Below are positions 1-6,182 of a stretch of DNA of 6,182 bases, in pieces. The first letter of the stretch is position 1. Each line of letters opens with the position of its first letter. The notes under the pieces were generated by a model. The model was given only the letters and a program-made list of their open reading frames with translations. It did no database searches and had not been told where the DNA came from. Made by a program: the position numbers and the translations under genes. Source of the DNA: an uncultured bacterium (GTDB taxonomy: Bacteria; DRYD01); contig CALFWH010000134.1 in assembly GCA_937927985.1 (NCBI GenBank), positions 1 to 6,182 on the forward strand, in the 5' to 3' direction.

Positions 1-1010
1 AAGCTTATTTCTTCGTATTTAAATATTTCGGTATAGTCATCAAAGGAAAGTTCTGATTGCTGTATAGGAAAATCATTTAGGCTCTCTGATAAATCCTTTA
101 AGAATTTTTTCATTATTTTTTTATTTAAATTTCCTATGATGTAGATTGTTTGAACAGAAGAGCAAGCTCTTTGCTCCCATAAACATATATCCCAAGCTAA
201 GCTGTTATAAAATTCTGGATTATCTATGTTTTCTAGTACTGTTTGATTATCTAGAACAGATATACTATACTTAGGCCCAAAATCCACTAATTTTTTAGTA
301 GGATTAATACTATTACGAAAATATTTAACAGTATCGTAAGATCCCCAAACAACTATCCCATCAGCGTACTTATTTAGATAATCCAATAATTCTTCAGACC
401 TATAAGAAAATATAGCCACATTGTTAGATATAATACCTTCTAGCTTCAATTCTTTTTCAGCCTGCTTTATCAATTCCATCCATAGAATTGCAAAAAAATT
501 ACCCACTTTAGAAGAAGTTTTAACAATATTTAAATTCTTTGTTATAACTCCATTTAAAAGAGAATCTATAGCAGATACAAAAACATTACCTGCAGTAATA
601 TGAACTAATATCCCTAAAGGGAAAACCCTTAATTTTATGTTATCACCCTTCCAACTGTCTAACAACTCTATATCACCTATTTCCAAATTTATTCTTTTTA
701 CCATGTTTTCATAGGTAAACAATTTAATTAATTCATTTATGGCTAACTCTATCATTTTGCTACTAAATCCCAAATCAGGTAAATTTTTAAAAACTAATTC
801 ATAAAGAGAGTAATCGTTCCAGTAACTACAAACCTTGTCTATAACCATAAGTAAATCTTCTATTTTTACATCCACTAAGTTATTTCTTTTAGTATAAGCT
901 AAAGAGAATATATATTTTAAGTCTCCTTCAAGAATATCACTTATAGTTTCTCCAAAAATATAGTTAGCTTTGTTAAGATTAATCTTTTGGTCCGTAAATA
1001 TATCTCTCAT
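1..1010 (-). CDS. LuxC-family acyl-CoA reductase, 3' end cut off by window edge
   Basis: My own translation of the minus strand gives 336 uninterrupted codons from ATG at 1010 to base 3, with no stop before the edge. The family reduces long-chain acyl-CoA (or an acyl-enzyme intermediate) to the fatty aldehyde with NADPH, using an aldehyde-dehydrogenase-like fold and a catalytic cysteine; it is expected to be cytoplasmic. Visible family signatures: PLGILVHITAGNV (residues 131-143), a nucleotide-binding-region IVVWGSYD segment, the DFGPKYSISV block (G245-P246-K247), and WEQRACSSVQ with the presumed nucleophile Cys283, close to Cys286 reported for Vibrio/Photobacterium LuxC. The family is about 400-480 residues, so the C-terminal part is missing. 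Start choice: an in-frame TAG lies at 1017-1019, just upstream, and the next in-frame ATG is only at residue 55. The start overlaps the preceding gene by 32 bases. No lux luciferase genes are visible, so bioluminescence should not be assumed; wax, alcohol or other lipid roles are equally possible. Confidence 0.9.
   Translation of the reverse strand, partial: MRDIFTDQKINLNKANYIFGETISDILEGDLKYIFSLAYTKRNNLVDVKIEDLLMVIDKVCSYWNDYSLYELVFKNLPDLGFSSKMIELAINELIKLFTYENMVKRINLEIGDIELLDSWKGDNIKLRVFPLGILVHITAGNVFVSAIDSLLNGVITKNLNIVKTSSKVGNFFAILWMELIKQAEKELKLEGIISNNVAIFSYRSEELLDYLNKYADGIVVWGSYDTVKYFRNSINPTKKLVDFGPKYSISVLDNQTVLENIDNPEFYNSLAWDICLWEQRACSSVQTIYIIGNLNKKIMKKFLKDLSESLNDFPIQQSELSFDDYTEIFKYEEIS
979..1010 (-). 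other. 32-base overlap between transglutaminase 3' end and LuxC-like 5' end
   Basis: The reductase ATG at 1010 lies inside the last codons of the transglutaminase gene, in a different frame; the latter stops with TAA at 981-979. No strong Shine-Dalgarno precedes the ATG (tagatatctATG). The in-frame TAG at 1017-1019 rules out a longer reductase reading frame. The overlap supports co-transcription and probably coupled translation. Confidence 0.75.
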
Positions 1011-3048
1011 AGATATCTATAAAATTAGAAAATTTTGCGAACATTTTATCATGAATATTTAATCCTTTTATTTCCCTTAAAGTCAAATATTGATCAAATT
1101 TTATATTCTTTAGTTTAAAATATTTTACAAATTTAATAAAAACCTCTTTTAAGTTATTAATATCACATTTTGTAGGATCAAATTTTTCAAGATAATTTAT
1201 AAGTATTTTAATTCTAATCCAATTATAAGCTACATAACTTAAACCCAAAATAACAAGAAGGATGACTAATTTATAAAAAATTGCAAAAATAAATTTTAAG
1301 CTTTCAAGAAATTCGGTTTCTTGTAAAATACCAAATGATAAGTTATATGTAGAAGATCTTTTTTGTAGATATTGAAGAGTTTTTTCATCTACATTAGAAG
1401 GAGAAGGATCTATAGGTATCCAGCCAAATGGAGATAAAACTTCCACCCAGGAATGAGCATCATCAGAATAAACTTCGATAAAACCAGTAAATGGATCTTT
1501 TTTTTGGGGTAGATATCCCAAAACAATTCTTGAAGGAATTCCTACTGATCTAAGCATAACACATAAAGTACTTGCAAATTGTTCACAATATCCTTTCCTC
1601 TGGATAAATAGAAAATCATAAACAGGTTCACTTTTTGGTAAATCTATAAACAAATCATAAGTATAGTTTTCTTCAAGGAATTTTTTCAAATTCTCAACCT
1701 TCTGCCAAAAAATATCGGTATCCTTGGTTAAATTATAAGCTAATTTTTTTATTCTAGAATCTAATTCAGGTAATTGCAAATAATTCAAATATTTACTGTC
1801 TCTATTTATTATCATCTTTTGTAAAAAATTATTATATTCATCAAAACTGTATGATTTCAATAATTCCATATTAAAAAAAGGTATTGTAGTATTTACAGTG
1901 TAAGTTATTCCCTTAACTAAGGGATATTCAGAATAAAAATTTTGATTTCTTATGTAAATCAAACCAGCAGGGAAAAAAACTTCATTAGGTACAGGAATGT
2001 GATAAAGTATATCAGGTAAATCCTGAAAAATTAAAAAGTAAGTATTAATTGTACTTGATTTATAGTATTGTAATTCACTAGGTAAAGAAAAATAACTGTA
2101 TTCACTTGTCAAAACTTCATCTTTTTCATCTTTATTATACCATTTTTTACCGTCATAATGTATAAGGTGAATTCCTTTTATATATGTTAAATAAGGAGCC
2201 TTTATTTTCATTATAAGTATATGAGGCAATAGTCCTCTATTTTCCAAATCCATTTGTCCCTTAAAACCTTTATAAGTATAACTTTGATTAAATATTCTAT
2301 CAAGCTGAGCATTGTTATTAAGTCTATTAGAATAGTTTTTATCCAAATCAGAAGCTATATTTTTAGGTGCGAAAACTAATCTAAAAAAATAACTAGGATT
2401 ATCGGGTTTAGGTAAAAACCAAAATAAAAAGAATCCTACCAATAATATTACTAAACCTAAACTTAAAGAAACCTTTATAAATTCACTAGATAATAGCTTT
2501 TTTTGGGAAAATAAATAACTTTCGAACTCAATTAATAACAATCCACTCAAAAATAAAAATGTAAACAAAAGAATATACAATATCAACCAAGCAGAAGTTG
2601 ATATTGTAGTTAAAACAATAACAACAACTAAAGAAGAAGTTAAAGAATATAGTACATCTTTTCTTTTAGGTAAATCAAAACTATGGATTAAAAGTAATAA
2701 AATTAACAATTCTAATAGTGGTATTCTAGGATCATAAATACTTTCAGATAAACTTCTAAAAAAATTTATACCTGCTAGAATCATCAACAATGCTAATATA
2801 ACCTTAACAAAATATTGCTTATTATTTCTATTATACCAACTCCATATATAGCCAAATGTTAATATCAAGCTATAAAAAAAAGCCTTATATATAAACTCAA
2901 TTTCAAAAAGAGAAAAGTAAACAAAAAATCCATAACCCAAAATAGCAATTACACAAATAATATAAGAAAAAATCCTAAATAATAAATTATCTTCAGGATT
3001 AAAATGACCAAATTGTCTAATCAAAAAATTTTCTTTTTGTTCAATCAT
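979..3048 (-). CDS. TgpA/DUF3488-type membrane protein with transglutaminase-like domain
   Basis: This 689-residue protein is complete. About six or seven hydrophobic segments lie in the N-terminal third (roughly 27-49, 55-72, 80-98, 109-125, 133-174 probably as two, 190-212). A large hydrophilic region follows, then one membrane segment at about 586-611 and a C-terminal tail ending in ERYIYG, resembling the DUF4129 tail of this family. The transglutaminase-like core (about 440-555) has the complete catalytic triad: Cys488 in GYCEQFAS, His532 in DDAHSWVEV and Asp547 in WIPIDPSPS. The family architecture and size match TgpA, an inner-membrane protein whose core faces the periplasm or exterior. 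Substrate and reaction (crosslinking, deamidation or proteolysis) cannot be told from sequence. The ATG at 3048 overlaps the kinase TGA as ATGA; there is no clear Shine-Dalgarno, so coupling to kinase translation is likely. MoxR and DUF58 genes, common partners of this family, are absent from the window. Family assignment is firm; biological role is unknown. Confidence 0.93.
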   Translation of the reverse strand: MIEQKENFLIRQFGHFNPEDNLLFRIFSYIICVIAILGYGFFVYFSLFEIEFIYKAFFYSLILTFGYIWSWYNRNNKQYFVKVILALLMILAGINFFRSLSESIYDPRIPLLELLILLLLIHSFDLPKRKDVLYSLTSSLVVVIVLTTISTSAWLILYILLFTFLFLSGLLLIEFESYLFSQKKLLSSEFIKVSLSLGLVILLVGFFLFWFLPKPDNPSYFFRLVFAPKNIASDLDKNYSNRLNNNAQLDRIFNQSYTYKGFKGQMDLENRGLLPHILIMKIKAPYLTYIKGIHLIHYDGKKWYNKDEKDEVLTSEYSYFSLPSELQYYKSSTINTYFLIFQDLPDILYHIPVPNEVFFPAGLIYIRNQNFYSEYPLVKGITYTVNTTIPFFNMELLKSYSFDEYNNFLQKMIINRDSKYLNYLQLPELDSRIKKLAYNLTKDTDIFWQKVENLKKFLEENYTYDLFIDLPKSEPVYDFLFIQRKGYCEQFASTLCVMLRSVGIPSRIVLGYLPQKKDPFTGFIEVYSDDAHSWVEVLSPFGWIPIDPSPSNVDEKTLQYLQKRSSTYNLSFGILQETEFLESLKFIFAIFYKLVILLVILGLSYVAYNWIRIKILINYLEKFDPTKCDINNLKEVFIKFVKYFKLKNIKFDQYLTLREIKGLNIHDKMFAKFSNFIDIYERYIYGPKD
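3045..3048 (-). other. ATGA stop/start overlap between kinase and transglutaminase genes
   Basis: On the minus strand the transglutaminase ATG (3048-3046) overlaps the kinase TGA (3047-3045) by the classic ATGA arrangement. The bases upstream (ctagaaaaacaATG) contain no GGAGG-like element. Terminating ribosomes probably re-initiate here, which would tie the amount of membrane protein to kinase translation. The overlap is seen directly; coupling is inferred. Confidence 0.85.
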
Positions 3049-6000
3049 TGTTTTTCTAGAATTTTTTTATAATAGGAATATACAGGATCTTGTAAATTAT
3101 ATTGAGATAATTTCAAGAAATACTCCTTTGCCTTTTTAATGTCTGACAACAAAAAACTTATAAAAAAAGCCCTAAAAATTATATGAACATTATAAAATCC
3201 TTCATTAATAATCTTCTCATATAAAAATAAAGCATTATGATAATCTGTTTTATTTTTAGCTAATCTTTCAATAAACATTGCTTTTAAAAATAAAGGATAT
3301 AAATCATATCTTTCACATACATTTGCTAAGTTATTAAAGTAATTTTCCAGATTAGAAGGATAAGTATTAGTTAGTAAATACAAAGTTAATATTAACTCAA
3401 AGTATTTCTTTTTGATTTCTATTCTTTTTTCTTCTTTAAATGTACTATAATTTTCATTTAAAAGATTAATAGCCTCTCTGTATTTTCCTTTTATGAAATT
3501 TAATAATGAATTAGCTAAAATGTAAAGACTTTTATCATTAGTTTTAGAAACCATAATCAGATTATTTAAGTATTCTAAAGCGTTAGTTTGATATCCGTTT
3601 AACCAGTAAAAAAAAGATACTGAATAATAAAGATAAGGTAAGTATTTGTAATCTTTCATTTCAAAAGTTAATTCTTTGAATTTATTAACCAATTCTATAC
3701 CATTAAACATTTGGTACATTGAATAAATCAATATATCGAATGCTTTTAGTGGTATGGTTGTATTAATTTTCATGGCTTTTGAATAAGATATTATTATGTA
3801 TTCATAAGCTTCTTGATATTTTTTTAATGATAAATAAACTTGAGCTAATAATAGGTAGGCTTCTAATTCATCTGGATTATAATCTATGAGATTATTTAGT
3901 ATTTGAATTAATTCATTTGTTTTATTGGTTTCTAAGTAGAGATTAGAAAGTTTTTTATAGTATTGATAATTAGAAGGGTCAAAAGAAAGGGCTGTTTTTA
4001 TGCTTTCTATAGCCTGATCATACTGCCCAATTTTTTCATATATTTCAGAAAGTTTCTCATAAAGCAAAGTATTACTGGGATTTAAACTTATCAGTTCATA
4101 AATCATATTCAAAGCTTGATCATATTTACCTACCTTATAAAGTAAGTTAGCTAGTTTATATTTATAGCCTAAATTAATTCCAGTTAATTCCATCAATTTA
4201 TTAATAATATTTATTGCTTCCCAATATTGATATTCTTCAGTATATAAATCAATTAAATCTTCCATTAATTCTATTTTAGCTTCTTTGGTTAATTCACTAT
4301 TTAATCTTAAGATGTTTTCTATAGCTAATATAGTTGAGGGGGTATTATTTATAGATTTAGAAGCTAAATACAAGTCTTGATAAACACTTAAATCATCGGG
4401 ATTTATGGAGATTAATTTATAACATATTTCTATTGCTTCCTTATATCTAGAAGTGGACAAATAAAAAGATAAAGCTTCCTTAAGTACAGATTCATCTTCT
4501 GTTAACTCCAAAATACTGGAATATATTTTTGCTAATTCCAAACTTTTTCCAGCCATTTTATAAGACTTTATCAAAGGAGAAATAACCGATTTATCGTCAT
4601 AAGTTTTAAGATATCTTTCTAAATTTTCTATAGCTAATTCATAGTTTCCCATTTTATAATAAGCTAAACCCAAGTATTTATATGATTTAGCTAAAATATG
4701 TTCATCGGTTTCAATAGCAATAATAGACGATAAATTTTCAATAGTAACTTGAGGTTGATAATTCAGAGAAGCTCTAGAAGCCAAAAGCAAATAATATCTA
4801 TTACCAGTCAATTCGTAAGCCTTAAAGTAATCAGAATAGCTATTTGGATAATCACCAATTGAATATAATATATCTGCCCTTAAAACTAATCCTTTCTCAT
4901 TATCTCCGTATTCTTTGTATAAATCTATGTATAAATCTATATAATAAAGGGCTTTTTGAAATTCTTTTATTTTGTAATAAGATTTAGCAAGTACATATAA
5001 AATAGTTTTGGTTTTGTAATAAGGTAAAATCATTTCAAGCAAATTTATTACCTCATAATAATTTTTATTTTCGTATTCTTTTTGGGCTTTAGAAAGTATT
5101 ATCTCTACTTCACGATCAGTTAAAGTAGATTCAGTAGTTTTAGTAGTTTTTTGTAAATTATCTTTTTGAATATTATCAATGATTTCTATATTTTCTAACA
5201 AACCAATTTGTTCATTATATACTTCATAGCTTTGAAAATTTTTGTATTCTTTATATTCTTGATATTCTTTAGTTTTAGGATAAAAAATATCTTGGATGTT
5301 TTTTTTATAAGAAGAAATTTCAGAAATTATATCATCTATAGTTTTTTGTGCTACTTGATTTATAGATTCTTTTATTAAATTTTGTTTTATTTCATTTTCT
5401 GAGGGTTTATCAACTTTCTGAGAAAATAGATATTCTTCTAAATCTTTTCTTATTTCAGAAACATTATTGTATCGTTGTTTTTTATTTTTATGAAGGCACT
5501 TAAGGATAATTTTTTCCAATTCATTAGGTATAGAAGGATTATATTTGGAAGGTAAAACAGGTGGTTCATTTAATATCTTGTAGATCATTGTTGCAGGATT
5601 TAAATCTATTATTGGTAAGTTAGATGTTAACAGTTCAAAAAGTATTACTCCCAAAGCGTAGACATCTGTTCGATGATCTACATCTTGTCCCATTGCTTGC
5701 TCAGGAGATAAATATCCTAAAGTTCCCATTAAAATCCCTGGATTAGTTATACTATGTCTACCCACTTCAAAAGCTAAACCAAAATCTGTTATTTTAACAA
5801 TATTATCCTTTGTTAACATTATATTTTCTGGTTTAAGATCCCTGTGAACAATATTTTTATGGTGAGCATACTCTATACCATCAAGAATTTGTAAAAATAA
5901 TTCTAAAGATAACTGGATATTTTTATTCAAACCTTTTTCTATGAAATTTCTAAGAGAATATCCGTCTATATACTCCATGATTAAATAATATTGATTGTTA

Positions 6001-6182
6001 GTGAAAACAAGATCAAATATTTTTACTATATTGATATGATCAAGGGAAGCTGTTATTCTTGCTTCTCTTAAGAATCTTTGTAGAAATTCTTTTTTTTGGA
6101 TTAGATCTTCAAAGAGTATTTTAATAGCTACTTTTCTGTCTAAGATAGTATCATGAGCTAGGAATACTTGGCCCATTCCCCC
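3045..6182 (-). CDS. Ser/Thr protein kinase with C-terminal TPR array, 5' end cut off by window edge
   Basis: The ATG at 6176 is not the real start. The two codons before it are GGA and GGG, giving GGMGQVFLAHD, the glycine-rich ATP loop of a Hanks-type kinase, so roughly 15-30 N-terminal residues or more lie outside. Numbering from that Met: VAIK lysine Lys19, helix C Glu38, HRDLKPEN with catalytic Asp113, DFG at 131-133, GTLGYLSPE at 151-159, Asp171 in RTDVYALG and the late conserved Arg225. All catalytic residues are present, so it should be active. The kinase domain ends near 250. A hydrophilic linker (about 250-355) holds KEYQEYKEYK and a Thr-rich stretch, KTTKTTESTLT. From about 357 to the end (1043) I count some 15-17 TPR-like helical pairs, the clearest at about 665-800. 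No membrane segment or PASTA domain is seen, so it is probably cytoplasmic, with TPRs as a protein-binding platform. It ends in TGA overlapping the next ATG. Targets are unknown; the co-translated membrane protein is a natural candidate. Confidence 0.95.
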   Translation of the reverse strand, partial: GGMGQVFLAHDTILDRKVAIKILFEDLIQKKEFLQRFLREARITASLDHINIVKIFDLVFTNNQYYLIMEYIDGYSLRNFIEKGLNKNIQLSLELFLQILDGIEYAHHKNIVHRDLKPENIMLTKDNIVKITDFGLAFEVGRHSITNPGILMGTLGYLSPEQAMGQDVDHRTDVYALGVILFELLTSNLPIIDLNPATMIYKILNEPPVLPSKYNPSIPNELEKIILKCLHKNKKQRYNNVSEIRKDLEEYLFSQKVDKPSENEIKQNLIKESINQVAQKTIDDIISEISSYKKNIQDIFYPKTKEYQEYKEYKNFQSYEVYNEQIGLLENIEIIDNIQKDNLQKTTKTTESTLTDREVEIILSKAQKEYENKNYYEVINLLEMILPYYKTKTILYVLAKSYYKIKEFQKALYYIDLYIDLYKEYGDNEKGLVLRADILYSIGDYPNSYSDYFKAYELTGNRYYLLLASRASLNYQPQVTIENLSSIIAIETDEHILAKSYKYLGLAYYKMGNYELAIENLERYLKTYDDKSVISPLIKSYKMAGKSLELAKIYSSILELTEDESVLKEALSFYLSTSRYKEAIEICYKLISINPDDLSVYQDLYLASKSINNTPSTILAIENILRLNSELTKEAKIELMEDLIDLYTEEYQYWEAINIINKLMELTGINLGYKYKLANLLYKVGKYDQALNMIYELISLNPSNTLLYEKLSEIYEKIGQYDQAIESIKTALSFDPSNYQYYKKLSNLYLETNKTNELIQILNNLIDYNPDELEAYLLLAQVYLSLKKYQEAYEYIIISYSKAMKINTTIPLKAFDILIYSMYQMFNGIELVNKFKELTFEMKDYKYLPYLYYSVSFFYWLNGYQTNALEYLNNLIMVSKTNDKSLYILANSLLNFIKGKYREAINLLNENYSTFKEEKRIEIKKKYFELILTLYLLTNTYPSNLENYFNNLANVCERYDLYPLFLKAMFIERLAKNKTDYHNALFLYEKIINEGFYNVHIIFRAFFISFLLSDIKKAKEYFLKLSQYNLQDPVYSYYKKILEKQ
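5242..5268 (-). repeat. Short 9-base tandem repeat (3 imperfect copies) in kinase linker
   Basis: Three adjacent units on the plus strand read ttgtattct, ttatattct and tgatattct. On the coding strand they specify the EYQ-EYK-EYK run of the linker between kinase and TPR domains. The period is a multiple of three, so copy-number change would keep the frame. It is too short to call more than low-complexity linker sequence. Confidence 0.55.

Noticed and set aside
1..6. HindIII-like AAGCTT at the very first base, considered as a cloning junction
   Set aside because: The same hexamer occurs elsewhere in the window (for example at 1298 and 3806), and the reductase frame runs straight to the edge, so nothing suggests an artefact within the window.
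421..603. 60-codon plus-strand reading frame
   Set aside because: It lies wholly antisense to the LuxC-like gene, whose frame is continuous with clear family motifs there. The product resembles no family and has no ribosome binding site that I can see.
1011..1060. Possible terminator or promoter between transglutaminase and reductase genes
   Set aside because: The region is coding sequence of the transglutaminase tail; I see no GC-rich hairpin with a T tract, and TATAAT-like matches are meaningless in sequence this A+T-rich.
1498..1505. Run of eight A on the coding strand in the transglutaminase gene (a similar run at 5299-5306 in the kinase), considered as a slippage or frameshift site
   Set aside because: Both reading frames continue normally with conserved motifs on either side, and such runs are expected in DNA this A+T-rich.
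3045..3047. TGA at the kinase end considered as a recoded tryptophan (alternative genetic code)
   Set aside because: Read-through meets another in-frame TGA within about eight codons, the next gene starts in the ATGA overlap, and the tryptophans I checked are TGG.

Overview
The window is a compact piece of a strongly A+T-rich bacterial genome. Three overlapping genes, all on the minus strand, fill it from edge to edge. In transcription order (right to left) they are: (1) a soluble Ser/Thr protein kinase with a long C-terminal tetratricopeptide (TPR) array, whose N-terminus is cut by the right edge; (2) a complete polytopic membrane protein with an extracytoplasmic transglutaminase-like domain, of the TgpA/DUF3488 type; (3) a LuxC-family acyl-CoA (fatty acyl) reductase, whose C-terminus is cut by the left edge. 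The third gene lacks a start-to-stop reading frame inside the window, so simple ORF calling misses it. It can be read without interruption from 1010 to base 1.

The genes are packed as one operon. Kinase and transglutaminase share the 4-base ATGA overlap (3045-3048), and the transglutaminase overlaps the reductase by 32 bases (979-1010). No intergenic region, promoter, terminator, RNA gene, mobile element or CRISPR array is visible. Any promoter lies beyond the right edge and any terminator beyond the left edge. Neither internal start has an obvious Shine-Dalgarno sequence, so translational coupling is likely.

Organism: the standard bacterial code fits (TGA is a stop, tryptophans are TGG), and codon use leans to A/T-ending codons (ATA, AGA, TTA, AAA) in all three genes, so they look native to one genome. 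I cannot name the phylum. A low-GC, non-luminous bacterium is the most that can be said.

Working together (inference): a cytoplasmic kinase-TPR scaffold, a membrane protein with an outward-facing thiol-enzyme domain, and an enzyme making fatty aldehydes from acyl-CoA are translated together. This suggests a module linking phospho-signalling to envelope or lipid modification. TgpA-type genes are more often found beside MoxR ATPase and DUF58 genes, so this neighbourhood is unusual and is the most interesting aspect of the window.
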